The translations under genes and the position numbers were made by a program. Shown here in pieces: positions 1 through 9,690 of a stretch of 64,000 nt of DNA (positions are counted from its first letter, which is position 1; the number at the start of each line of letters is the position of its first letter). The stretch is from Saccharibacillus qingshengii (GTDB taxonomy: Bacteria > Bacillota > Bacilli > Paenibacillales > Paenibacillaceae). The notes below the pieces were generated by a model that was not told the DNA's origin, did not search any database, and saw only the letters and a program-made list of their open reading frames with translations. The stretch lies in assembly GCF_013185195.1 (NCBI RefSeq), contig NZ_JAAZWC010000005.1, forward strand, positions 124,001 through 188,000. The letters run 5' to 3'.

Positions 1-2
1 CC

Positions 3-2706
3 GTCGCTCCCCATGCGGGAGCGTGGATTGAAACTCAAAAGTACGTAAGCTGTCGGAGAACCATTTCCGTCGCTCCCCATGCGGGAGCGTGGATTGAAAC
101 AAACTGCCCAACACTTTCGAGATCCGCAGATGCCCCGTCGCTCCCCATGCGGGAGCGTGGATTGAAACCGTCCAGCCTTTGCCGCCATCTGAAAAGGCCA
201 TGCCTTGTCGCTCCCCATGCGGGAGCGTGGATTGAAACATGCAATCACCCCTTTCAAATCAAATAAAAAAGACGTCGCTCCCCATGCGGGAGCGTGGATT
301 GAAACCTCGCGGACAAGACTTTGTTTATACGCCTACGGCTGGTCGCTCCCCATGCGGGAGCGTGGATTGAAACGGCGAAGACTCTTTTATCGAAGCTGAA
401 AAAGAAGAGTCGCTCCCCATGCGGGAGCGTGGATTGAAACCTGCTGTCCCGGTCGGTGCCGTGGGAGTTGGTTCGGTCGCTCCCCATGCGGGAGCGTGGA
501 TTGAAACGGTTGTAACGCCATTCTAACATCATTGTGGTGTTAGTCGCTCCCCATGCGGGAGCGTGGATTGAAACGACGCACAGACGGGACACATCCAGAC
601 CGAGCCGCGTCGCTCCCCATGCGGGAGCGTGGATTGAAACGCAGCCATATTGATGCTGGCGGGGAATGTACTAGTCGCTCCCCATGCGGGAGCGTGGATT
701 GAAACGATTTCCGCGTCATAAGCTTCGATTCCTTTCACGGGTCGCTCCCCATGCGGGAGCGTGGATTGAAACTCCACTTCCTCACCACCTTTGCTCACCG
801 GATTCAACAGTCGCTCCCCATGCGGGAGCGTGGATTGAAACTTCTGGGCCAATATATGGCGCTCTGGAAGGTCGGTCGCTCCCCATGCGGGAGCGTGGAT
901 TGAAACTAGTCGACAGTCGGTCGCTTGTCAATCGAAAAAAGTCGCTCCCCATGCGGGAGCGTGGATTGAAACATATGCGTGATGATGCTACGCTTACTGA
1001 CGATACAGGTCGCTCCCCATGCGGGAGCGTGGATTGAAACCTGCGGCGGGGTGCTTGGCTGCGGCGGCTGCGGGACGTCGCTCCCCATGCGGGAGCGTGG
1101 ATTGAAACATCCATGCGCCTGCACCTTCCACGCAACGGTTACGTCGCTCCCCATGCGGGAGCGTGGATTGAAACCCGTTTTGGTCCGAGAAGACGATCAA
1201 AAGGGCCGTCGTCGCTCCCCATGCGGGAGCGTGGATTGAAACAGGCGCTTTATCCAGTTCCTTCACTGCGAACATAGTCGCTCCCCATGCGGGAGCGTGG
1301 ATTGAAACACGTGATCGGGCTTAACGCTATCGAGGTAATCTTGTCGCTCCCCATGCGGGAGCGTGGATTGAAACATGTCAGCGCGTAAAGTGGCAAACAT
1401 ATATGAGGTCGCTCCCCATGCGGGAGCGTGGATTGAAACAAGCTGCCGCCCGGTACTGCAAAGAAGGCACACCGGTCGCTCCCCATGCGGGAGCGTGGAT
1501 TGAAACTGGTAATGGGTGTTGTATTGGTCGCCCTTCTTTTGTCGCTCCCCATGCGGGAGCGTGGATTGAAACTAATTCTGTAATGCGCTCATACATAAAA
1601 TCGTGCCAGTCGCTCCCCATGCGGGAGCGTGGATTGAAACATTTCTGCATAAGTTTTCATCGTAAGTTCCTCCTGTCGCTCCCCATGCGGGAGCGTGGAT
1701 TGAAACACGACTACGTTTCCTTTTAGTTTGCCCTGGGACGTGTCGCTCCCCATGCGGGAGCGTGGATTGAAACCTGATTCACAAAACCAAAAAATAAAAA
1801 GTCGCTCGTCGCTCCCCATGCGGGAGCGTGGATTGAAACGGTGATGGCGTCTTATAATACGGCTGTCGCGGCCGGTCGCTCCCCATGCGGGAGCGTGGAT
1901 TGAAACATGTCCGGGCGATCGACGACACCCAGGGAAGCGTGTCGCTCCCCATGCGGGAGCGTGGATTGAAACAAACGGTTTTTGGGCAAAAATCCGGGCT
2001 TGTCGGTCGCTCCCCATGCGGGAGCGTGGATTGAAACCAAGACGCAGTGTGGGAATTAGCCAAGGAAAACGACGTCGCTCCCCATGCGGGAGCGTGGATT
2101 GAAACACCAAGGATTCAACACTTTCTACCAAAACACGGAAGTCGCTCCCCATGCGGGAGCGTGGATTGAAACGGCTATTGCTTGGGCTGAACAAATCCTC
2201 AACATCGTCGCTCCCCATGCGGGAGCGTGGATTGAAACTCGAACTCTCGCAGCCAATCCGCACCAGTCGGAACGTCGCTCCCCATGCGGGAGCGTGGATT
2301 GAAACGGATACGAGCGGGATGTTTTTATTCGCCGTGAACGTCGCTCCCCATGCGGGAGCGTGGATTGAAACGCCTTCTTCGTACCCCGTGATTTCAAGGT
2401 CGTAAGTGTCGCTCCCCATGCGGGAGCGTGGATTGAAACCACCTAAAAAAGCTGATACCAAATCCGTAATGACCGTCGCTCCCCATGCGGGAGCGTGGAT
2501 TGAAACCCAAAGTATTCGTTTAACATGTTATCCATGACGACGTCGCTCCCCATGCGGGAGCGTGGATTGAAACGCATAACAAAGACCGCGCCGATTACCG
2601 TACTCGAAGTCGCTCCCCGTGCGGGAGCGTGGATTGAAACACGAACCAGGAATGGCGCGAGAAGGTCATCATTGGTCGCTCCCCATACGGGAGCACGGAT
2701 TGAGAC
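3..2706 (+). CRISPR. CRISPR array 1, type I-C-like, 41 repeats in window
   Basis: A 32-bp repeat starting GTCGCTCCCC and ending GTGGATTGAAAC recurs 41 times at 65-70 bp spacing, giving 40 spacers of 33-38 bp. The repeat holds a 7-bp stem (CGCTCCC / GGGAGCG) with a CATGC loop, as in type I-C (Dvulg/Cas5d) repeats, and the ATTGAAAC end gives the reading direction. The array is cut by the left window edge. The last two repeats are altered: the one at 2609 has CGTGC in the loop and the one at 2675 has several substitutions (ACGGATTGAGAC end). Decay at this end places the leader, and probably the cas genes, left of the window. No cas gene is visible. Short ORFs inside the array are artefacts of the repeat. 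Confidence 0.99.
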
Positions 2707-2715
2707 GTTCTGTGG

Positions 2716-2852
2716 ACAGTGTCAAGCGAGGAGGCGGAAGGAGAAATTCAGTGCAGGAACTAAAGTCTTTCGAAGAAATACATATCGTAAGCATCGGCTA
2801 ACGAATTTCTCCTGCAGCCCGCCAAGCTGCTCACACGAATAGGAGTTTCTCC
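2716..2852 (+). repeat. degraded copy of the GTCGAGAAAGTC inverted-repeat element
   Basis: Starting 10 bp after the last CRISPR repeat, this stretch matches the element at 17457-17683: shared blocks include GGAGAAATTCAGTG, TTTCGAAGAA, ATCGTAAGCATC and CTAACGAATTTCTCC in the same order and strand. It lacks the left terminal repeat, has a diverged right end, and misses about 75 bp from the middle. It is a decayed non-autonomous element and codes for nothing recognisable. Confidence 0.75.
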
Positions 2853-2871
2853 GCACTCCCCTGCGCAACGC

Positions 2872-2920
2872 AAAAAAAGGAAGGCGCCCACGGAATTCCA
2901 TCCGCCGGTACCTTCCTTTC
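2872..2920 (-). terminator. rho-independent terminator of the DUF4261 gene
   Basis: On the minus strand an AAAGGAAGG / CCTTCCTTT stem is followed by a run of T. It lies about 55 bp past the stop codon of the gene at 2977. Confidence 0.7.
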
Positions 2921-2976
2921 CTTTTCCTATACCAGATCGCTGCCTAATCCCATTCCTTAAGCTGCTCTAGGCTGCT

Positions 2977-3849
2977 CTAAGCTTCCTCGATCTTCACCGT
3001 CATCCCCTGCAAAGCCGATCCCGCCGAGCGGTTCAGCGTAATCGTGCGGCCGGCAAAAGCGATCTCTTCGCCGCCTTGGAAGCGGATGTTCCGCGCCACC
3101 GCATAATGGACGACCGAGAATGTCAGCTCGAAGATCTCGTTCCCGGAGCGCGGGGAGTTCAGCAGTTCGAATTCGTCCGAACCGAAGTCCGCCATCCCGT
3201 GCGTATAGGCCGCTCCGCCGGATTCGCCGCCGTACAGGCCGACGAATACCCAGAGATTCACGGGCAGTTCTTTTTCTTTTAGCAGCTCCGCACTCGCCAG
3301 ATAATCGGCCCGGCTGACCAGCAGCGGCGCCGAATAGACCGCAAGTGCATTCTCGTTTGGCATCAGCATCGCCGCAAGGACCTGGGTCAGGAAGCGGTGG
3401 CCGCTCAGCCCGTTCGCCGCGTTGCGAAGCGTGACGAGCAGCTGCGCGGCATACCCGGCAATCTCCTGCTCCGCTTCCGGCCAGAGCCGGTTGTATTTGC
3501 CGTTGCTCTCGGCTTCGCCGTCCGGCAGAGGCGCAGGGATATATTCGGCCGTGACGGTCATCCCGCGGTAATGAATCAGCAGTTGGCCGTCATGCACGCC
3601 GCCTTCGACCTCGAGTCCCAGCGTGCGCAGAAACGGCAGACATCCGTCCAAAGACGGGGGCGACGGCGTCTTCAGCAGAATATGCCGCTCCAGCGTTACC
3701 GTATCGGGCCGTTCGTCCGGGACTGTGGTCCAGTCTCCGTTTGCGCCTCCGTGTTCCCGATCAGTCCGCTCCGGTCTGCTGCGTTCCGCGGCTTCCCTAT
3801 TCGATTCGTTTGCCGGATCTTTTTTAAACCATTTTGTGAAAAAACTCAT
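2977..3849 (-). CDS. DUF4261 domain-containing protein
   Basis: A 290-residue soluble protein. The N-terminal 50 residues are charged and probably disordered (MSFFTKWFKKD start, then Glu/Arg-rich). The rest resembles the DUF4261 family, with the typical block LWVFVGLYGGE followed by AYTHGMADFG and DEFE. Function is unknown for the family. I chose the ATG at 3849 because GGGAGGGG lies just upstream; an upstream in-frame start at 3921 would overlap the esterase gene. It ends in TAG and is followed by a terminator. It begins 20 bp after the esterase stop, so the two are probably co-transcribed. Confidence 0.8.
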   Translation of the reverse strand: MSFFTKWFKKDPANESNREAAERSRPERTDREHGGANGDWTTVPDERPDTVTLERHILLKTPSPPSLDGCLPFLRTLGLEVEGGVHDGQLLIHYRGMTVTAEYIPAPLPDGEAESNGKYNRLWPEAEQEIAGYAAQLLVTLRNAANGLSGHRFLTQVLAAMLMPNENALAVYSAPLLVSRADYLASAELLKEKELPVNLWVFVGLYGGESGGAAYTHGMADFGSDEFELLNSPRSGNEIFELTFSVVHYAVARNIRFQGGEEIAFAGRTITLNRSAGSALQGMTVKIEEA

Positions 3850-3869
3850 TGTTGTCGGCCCCTCCCTGT

Positions 3870-4622
3870 TTACATCAGATCGCTCATATACTGCCGGATC
3901 TGCCTGCGCCACCAGTTCCAATCGTGCTCCGAGTCGTATCCCCAGAACTCGACGCGGGCAGGAATGGCTTTTTGAAACAGCACTTCGGCGAGGCGAGCGG
4001 TTTCTTCCTGCATCTCGTCTTCCCAGGCGCCCTGCCCGCAGCAGATGATGATTCGGCGTCGGCGGTACTGCTCCAGCAGATGATCGTCTTCAAGCCCTGG
4101 CAGATAATCGAGCGGCGAGTTGAAATAGACCGCACCTTCCCGGTATCCGCCGAAGAAATGATTAACCGAATACACCCCGCTCAGTGCGAGCAGCGTATCG
4201 AAAGACTCCGGATGCCGGAAAAAGAAATTGGCGCTGTAATAAGCCCCCATCGAACATCCGCTGATCAGAATCTTCTGCTCGTCTCCGCCATTGTTCTGCC
4301 GACTCTCATGCAGGATTCCCGGAACCAGCTCCTGCATGATATACGCATCGTACTGTTCGTGGCGCGCGATCCGCTCCCCGATATTCCAGTGCGGCGAGAA
4401 GAACGTCTCTTCGTCGAGCGTATCGCACGCCCAGACCTGAAGCTTGCCCGCATCGATCCACGGCGCCAGTTCTTCGATCATCCCGGCATCTTCATATTGA
4501 TAAAAGCGTCCGAGCGATGTCGGAAAAACCAGCATCGGCTTGCCCCGGTCGCCATAGACTTTGACTTCCATTTCGCGGCCGAGGGCCGGACTGTACTGCT
4601 TTCGATAATGCACCGTAACCAT
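3870..4622 (-). CDS. esterase family protein (alpha/beta hydrolase)
   Basis: A 250-residue alpha/beta hydrolase of the putative esterase (EstD/antigen 85-like) family. The nucleophile elbow is GCSMGAY near residue 145. Conserved flanking features are the early strand MLVFPTSLGRFYQYED and the late SEHDWNWWRR segment that supplies the probable catalytic His. There is no signal peptide, so it is cytoplasmic. The substrate cannot be told. It lies between the ATP-grasp gene (90 bp upstream) and the DUF4261 gene (20 bp downstream), all on the minus strand, which suggests one transcription unit. The ribosome binding site before the ATG is weak. Confidence 0.85.
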   Translation of the reverse strand: MVTVHYRKQYSPALGREMEVKVYGDRGKPMLVFPTSLGRFYQYEDAGMIEELAPWIDAGKLQVWACDTLDEETFFSPHWNIGERIARHEQYDAYIMQELVPGILHESRQNNGGDEQKILISGCSMGAYYSANFFFRHPESFDTLLALSGVYSVNHFFGGYREGAVYFNSPLDYLPGLEDDHLLEQYRRRRIIICCGQGAWEDEMQEETARLAEVLFQKAIPARVEFWGYDSEHDWNWWRRQIRQYMSDLM

Positions 4623-4711
4623 GCCGCGTCCCGTCCTCTCCGGTTGTATGGAAACGAACGATCCGGCCCAGGCGATTTTTGCCGGGCAGACCGTTCGTTA
4701 TCGTATCGTTT

Positions 4712-5878
4712 CTACCACTCTGCCTGGATATAATCCGCAATCTCCCGTACGCGATCCAGCGAATCCGCGCGGAACTGATACGCGCGGTTGCCGCTGGCCC
4801 GGCTGAAAATCTCGTCGATCGCATCGTAGCGCACCAGCGCACCGCCCAGTTCGTTCCGAATCTCTTCGTGGCTGTGGCGATAATGCTTGCGGTCTTTGCG
4901 GCTTGCGTATCCCGTGTAATAGTGACCCGACGGGGCTTCGCCGATTCCTCCGTGGACGACCATTCGGGCCCACAGCGTATAAATATCCACTTCGTACGAA
5001 TAGTTGATCGAATCCGTCATCCAGGCACCCGGAGGACGCATATTTACTTCGAGCGCGATCAGCCGCCCGTCCTTATTCGACTTGAACAGCTCGATATGGA
5101 AGAAACGCTCCCGAATACCGAAAGCCTCCAGAATGCTGCGGCCCGCCTGCTCCACTTCCGCATCGACGTCTTTTAGGCAGAAATAGCGCAGATGGTCGTC
5201 GTCGCTCACGACTTTCATGATGCTCTGCTCGAAACGGTGGCTGGCCTGGAAACGCACAATACCGCCTTGGTCGATCAGACCGTCGTAGGTGAGAATGATG
5301 CCGTCGATAAATTCTTCCATAATAAACTCGGTATCCGCAGGCGAAGTATGGAAAAAGTAATCCAGTTCGTCCTGATTGCTCAGTTTGTACGTGTGACTGG
5401 CTCCCGATCCCAGATCGGGCTTGACGACAACGGGGAAACCGTTCTCCGCCGTAAAGGCCGCCGCGCTTTCCCGATTCGGATTCTTGAGGAACCGAACCGT
5501 TTCCACGCCGCTTTTGCGGAAAAAGTCTTTCATTTTCGATTTGTGCTTGAGGTTGTCTATGAAATCCGCTTTCGTACCCTCGATATTGAAATCGGTGCGC
5601 ATGCGCGCATCGCTCTCCAGCCAGTATTCGTTCAAGGATTCGAAACGATCGATCCTGCCGTATTTGTGGGTGAAATACCCCGCCGCACGCAGCGTCTCGT
5701 CGTCGCTTTCCATATTGTCGACGCGGTAATATTCCGTCAGCGCCGCTTGGAGCCGGGAATCAAGGCTGTCGTACGGAGCGTCGCCGATGCCCAGCACCGT
5801 CGCGCCTTCCTCATGCAGCCGAATCGCGAACTCGCCGCTGCTGGCAGGGAAATGGGGAGAGAAGAAAACAAAGTTCAT
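4712..5878 (-). CDS. ATP-grasp domain carboxylate-amine ligase-like protein
   Basis: A 388-residue protein with an N-terminal pre-ATP-grasp segment (residues 1-110) and an ATP-grasp fold from about 115. Visible motifs are GFPVVVKPDLGSGA (nucleotide-binding lysine), EFIMEEFIDG and LEVNMRPPG (metal-binding Glu/Asn). Such enzymes join a carboxylate to an amine through an acyl-phosphate. The substrate here is unknown. The start follows GGAGG by 10 bases. It is the first gene of a probable operon with the esterase and DUF4261 genes, which suggests a shared small-molecule or peptide pathway, but that is only context. Confidence 0.85.
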   Translation of the reverse strand: MNFVFFSPHFPASSGEFAIRLHEEGATVLGIGDAPYDSLDSRLQAALTEYYRVDNMESDDETLRAAGYFTHKYGRIDRFESLNEYWLESDARMRTDFNIEGTKADFIDNLKHKSKMKDFFRKSGVETVRFLKNPNRESAAAFTAENGFPVVVKPDLGSGASHTYKLSNQDELDYFFHTSPADTEFIMEEFIDGIILTYDGLIDQGGIVRFQASHRFEQSIMKVVSDDDHLRYFCLKDVDAEVEQAGRSILEAFGIRERFFHIELFKSNKDGRLIALEVNMRPPGAWMTDSINYSYEVDIYTLWARMVVHGGIGEAPSGHYYTGYASRKDRKHYRHSHEEIRNELGGALVRYDAIDEIFSRASGNRAYQFRADSLDRVREIADYIQAEW

Positions 5879-5963
5879 AGCCGGACCGCCTCCATCGCAA
5901 GATTGTACCTAATTTATCAGTCTGAGGGTGTTTCGTCAATTTACCGATCATTTTCGTCTATGT

Positions 5964-5993
5964 AAAAACGCCGCCGGCAGAAGCCCGGCGGCG
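5964..5993 (-). terminator. terminator after the GNAT gene
   Basis: CGCCGCCGG / CCCGGCGGCG stem with a six-base loop, followed on the minus strand by TTTTT. It lies about 85 bp past the GNAT stop and separates that gene from the ATP-grasp gene. Confidence 0.75.
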
Positions 5994-6077
5994 AATTCGT
6001 CGGCCCGAGAGCCGACCTGGAACGGGGATGCACGAACACGTCGGCCCCTGCGGCCTCCGCATCCGATCAAGCCCGCC

Positions 6078-6929
6078 CTACAACCTTTTCTCCAGCCGCA
6101 CATTCGTTTTGATACTCGAAGCATGCGGAGCGAACTTGCGGTCGGCCAGACGAAGCATGGCCGGGTTGTCGCCCGAGACGCTGAGCATCTGGTACGCAAA
6201 GCGTTCAAACAACCGGTGCCGACGGGCGATTTCCAGAAACAGCGCGATTCCGCTCGCATGAATCCGATATTCGGGGCGCACATACATAGTGCGCAGCAGA
6301 AGCAGGTTGGAAGCCAGCTGCTGGATACCGATCCAACCCGCAATCCGGCCGTCGATCTTCATCAGCATACTGAATTCCGGATGCAGCAGCCGTTCTTCCT
6401 GCAGCGGATTCAGATCGGACGGCAGATTCATCGCGATGGCAGCCAGTTCGGCCCGCTCGGCTTCCGTCGCATCGAGCAGCGGCCGCAGTTCCGCGGAGAT
6501 CGGCAGCGAAAGCCGCTTTTTCTCGGCTTCTTCCCTAAGGCTAACAGAACGCAGCGTATAGGTACGGTATAACAATTGTTCGGATTCATAGCCACGCTTG
6601 CGCAGAAAATCCAGTTCCGGAGCGGGCTTGCCCTGCCGCAGCGTCAGCGTGATCCGGCTGACCCTGCAGCCCAATTCGAGGATCTGGCGCTCGGCTTCTT
6701 CCAGCAGATGGCTGCCGACGCCCAGATGGCGAAACAGCTCCTGGGTATGCAGCACACTGATACTGCCCGTACCGGAACGGGGATGCGCGATAACCAAGGC
6801 TGTGCCGGCGAACAGACCGTCGACTTCGGCCTCAAGTCCGATCGCGCCAGGCGGCAGCGGATCGCTCAAAGACGGCAGATAAGTGCGGAATCTTTTGGCT
6901 TCGGCAGGAAGCTTATTGATGATAATCAT
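6078..6929 (-). CDS. GNAT family N-acetyltransferase
   Basis: A 283-residue protein that looks like two consecutive GNAT-type halves. The first (about residues 1-135) carries the acetyl-CoA-binding stretch LFRHLGVGSHLLEEAERQI, which fits the R/Q-x-x-G-x-G/A motif. The second (about 140-283) is weaker, with RIAGWIGI and MYVRPEYR. The acetyl acceptor is unknown. GGAG lies 6 bases before the ATG. It starts about 90 bp after the S-layer homology gene on the same strand, and a terminator follows. Confidence 0.8.
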   Translation of the reverse strand: MIIINKLPAEAKRFRTYLPSLSDPLPPGAIGLEAEVDGLFAGTALVIAHPRSGTGSISVLHTQELFRHLGVGSHLLEEAERQILELGCRVSRITLTLRQGKPAPELDFLRKRGYESEQLLYRTYTLRSVSLREEAEKKRLSLPISAELRPLLDATEAERAELAAIAMNLPSDLNPLQEERLLHPEFSMLMKIDGRIAGWIGIQQLASNLLLLRTMYVRPEYRIHASGIALFLEIARRHRLFERFAYQMLSVSGDNPAMLRLADRKFAPHASSIKTNVRLEKRL

Positions 6930-7019
6930 GATGAACTCCTTCCGTTTGTCCGGCGGCTTGCGGCCGGCAGCGATAACGGGAACAATAAATCGGTCCGGCT
7001 AACTGGCCGGCAGAATTTG

Positions 7020-9431
7020 TTACTCGGCCGCTTCGGTAGGGGCTGCTTCATCTGAAGGCGATTCGTTCGAGGTTTCCGAATCCGATCCGGTTTGCTGCGC
7101 AGTGCCGCTCTGCGGCTCTGCAGGCGAAGAAGACGGCAGCGGCTCGAGGACGTCCGTTTCTTCATTGTAAGAAAGGGTTTCCGGGCTTGGAGCCGGCGAC
7201 AGTGGATCCGAGAGTACGGTAGACGAAAGACTTTTATTATTTTTATCAAGATGATGTTCGGTTGCTTTCCAAAGATTGTCAAGCCGATTGTTCACTGTTT
7301 TTTGAAAGATACTCCAAGGTTCTGTTTGGGAGAGTTTAAGCAGATCTTCACTTGCCTGGATCGAAGCCTGCAAGGGTTCACGGCTGTTTAAAGTTCCCTC
7401 ATGATCGATAAGCGCAGATTGGGCTTTCGCAACAGTTTCCTGCAGCGGCTCATAATCCCAGGCAATGATCTGGGCTTCGAGGCTCAGTTTCAACTTACTA
7501 AGTTCATTTAATAACAGGTATTCCGTATCGGGGTCGATCACGGCCGGGTCCGGATTGCGGACTTTCAGATCGGCCAAGCCGTTCCAGAACGTATCGTACG
7601 TACTCTGAGAAATCTGTCTCGGAGCGGTTCCGACTTGGTATACGGCATACTGCACGGTGGCAGAATCCAGAGCGCGTGTAATTTGCGTATGGTTTTTGGA
7701 ATCGCGCAGGGCTTGAGTCGCCGAGACCAGGGTGCTTGCAGCCTCATTGACCGCGCTCTGCGTCGCGTCGGCGTCGTCCAATACCGCCTGCGAGCGGATC
7801 AGCACTTCTTTGAACTCCAATTGGCTTTTCTGCGGATAGGACTGGCCTACCAGGTCTCCGACCGGCAGTTCTTCCAGCGCCAGCTCGGCATCGGCCAGGG
7901 CTTGTCTCAGTCCGGCCAGATCGACCGGCTCGGCAGGCGGATTGACTACAGGAGGAGTCACAACCGGCGGGACCACTACCGGCGGAGCCGTATAGACCGA
8001 TTCGGTTACCGGAACCGGAACGGAAGGTAAGGCAGTAGAGAACGGAGCATTATTCCACAAGGAAATCTGATTTCTGACCACCCCGAAATTCGTAATGAAC
8101 GACATCGGATTGAGTATCGATGTGACAAGCAGATTATTGATAGAAGCGAAGCGGCCCAGCGTCAAGCTCAGCCGACCATCGGTCTGCATCATGATGACCG
8201 GTGCATTGAGATTAAAGAATCCTACGCCCGGTTCAAGCATAAGCTTGGGAATACGCACGCTCGAATCGCCTTCAAGCGAAGCCGATTTTTGCACAAACAT
8301 CTCTTTGAGTTTCGAAGATTCAAGCAGTTCCACACGTACCTGCTCTTTGTTGAGGACCACGCTTTCGAGCTGCGCCGCACGGAACACGACCGTATGATCG
8401 TCGCCGCCAAGCACATGCGTGGTTCCTTTGACGATCAGACCCGTGCTCGAGAAGTCGTGCTGTACGGACGACGCGATCGTCAGATCACCGCCGATCTCCA
8501 GCGCATTCAGCGTGACAAAATCGCCGCTTACCGTTACCGCACCCGAAATCTTGGCGCCTCCGCCGTTCAAGGCGACATTGCCGCCGAATTCCGGCTGTCC
8601 CTGGGCCGCTGCGGTTCCCGCAGATTTGAGATCCAGAGTCCGGACGGCCGTCACCGTTCCGTTCGTGATCGTCAGATTGACTTTGGCTCCGGCCAGGGCA
8701 GGCGCATTGGCAGCCGTAAACAGCCCTGCCAGATCTTGCGAAACCTGGTACGCCACTCCGCCGATCTTCACGATTCCGTCTTGAACCGCTTCAATTGCCT
8801 GCAGCTGCAGATTCGAAGCGGCCAGCACTGCCGAAGCGGCTTCTCCGCGCAGGACCTTGCGGCCCGGCTCGATTCCCTGCGTATATCCTTCGAGCAGTCC
8901 CGCTTTGGCGGACTGCTTGAGTGCCGCTTGTGCCCAGACGCTTGCCGAAGCGAGCTGCGCATCGGACAGGGCGGCTGCTCCGTTTTCGATCGGCGAATTC
9001 GTCAGATCCAGCGCTTTCGCCAGTACGACGGCCATCTGTTCCTGCGTAACAGGCGCGTTCGGCAGGAAAGCACTGCCGCTTCCCTGCATCCAGCCTTTGG
9101 CGCGAAGCGCTTCGGCTGCAGGGGAAGCCCACGAAGAGGTCTTGAGATCCTTATAGGAAGAAGCCGACGGTTTGGACATGTCCAGACCGAACGAACGGGC
9201 GACGAGCACGGCAAATTCCGCACGGGTCAGCGCACGGTCGGCAGCCAGATTGCCCTGGGCATCGCCCTAGATCATACCGCGGGCCGCGGCGCGTTCTACA
9301 TCACTGCTTGGAAGGTTTAGGGAAGAATCGGAAGCGGCTTGAACCGAGAAGGGGAAGGCGAGCGCGCTGACGGCAATAGCCGAAGCGGCGGCACCTTTGG
9401 CGGAGAAGAATTTCGCGGATGCTTTTGTCAT
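7020..9431 (-). pseudogene. S-layer homology domain surface protein, interrupted by an in-frame TAG
   Basis: The full reading frame from the ATG at 9431 is 803 codons. It starts with a good signal peptide (MTKASAKFFSAKGAAASAIA, then hydrophobic residues to VQAAS). SLH repeats cover roughly residues 35-210, with LTRAEFAVLVARSFG, VTQEQMAVVLAKALD and LRGEAASAVLAASN as the conserved helices. A beta-rich region, a Pro-rich linker (about 480-500), helical FIVAR-like repeats and an acidic Ser/Pro tail follow. Codon 55 (9267-9269) is TAG within the first SLH repeat, between ARGMI and GDAQGN; a single C-to-T change from CAG would explain it. Without readthrough the exported protein is lost. It could be a true pseudogene or a sequence error. 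A downstream start at 9209 would lack the signal peptide. Confidence 0.8.
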
Positions 9432-9489
9432 GGAGGGCTCCTTATCGCGCGCCTGTTGGCAGGTCGCGGCGTCTACTGTTGGTTACTTA

Positions 9490-9517
9490 ATGATAGTTTA
9501 AATTTTAATAAAAGCAA
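9490..9517 (-). promoter_or_regulatory. sigma-A-type promoter for the SLH gene
   Basis: On the minus strand TTGCTT (9512-9517) is followed after 16 bases by TATCAT (9490-9495) in an AT-rich stretch, about 60 bp upstream of the SLH start codon. Confidence 0.5.
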
Positions 9518-9612
9518 TAGAGATTACTTCAATTCGACAAATTTCGTAACTTTCCTTACATCCGCACTGGATCGAAACGTTTATATTATGTTGCGGCCGA
9601 TTTCCCAAGCCA

Positions 9613-9649
9613 AATCGCCGGGATTTCCTGAACGGAAACCCCGGCGATT
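9613..9649. other. hairpin between SLH and histidine kinase genes
   Basis: AATCGCCGGGATTTCC pairs with GGAAACCCCGGCGATT across a 5-base loop with one mismatch. No T-run follows on either strand. Lying about 40 bp past the histidine kinase stop, it may be an intrinsic terminator of weak type or an mRNA-stabilising hairpin. Confidence 0.5.
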
Positions 9650-9690
9650 AGATCTGACGATGTCATTGAGATTTGCAGACCTCCGGTCTG

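Noticed and set aside
35-2461. Many 60-290 codon open frames inside CRISPR arrays 1 and 2
   Set aside because: They repeat the same translated CRISPR unit in every frame and have no ribosome binding sites; they are artefacts of the repeat.
9613-9649. Hairpin as a certain terminator
   Set aside because: No T-run follows on either strand, so it is listed only as a hairpin.
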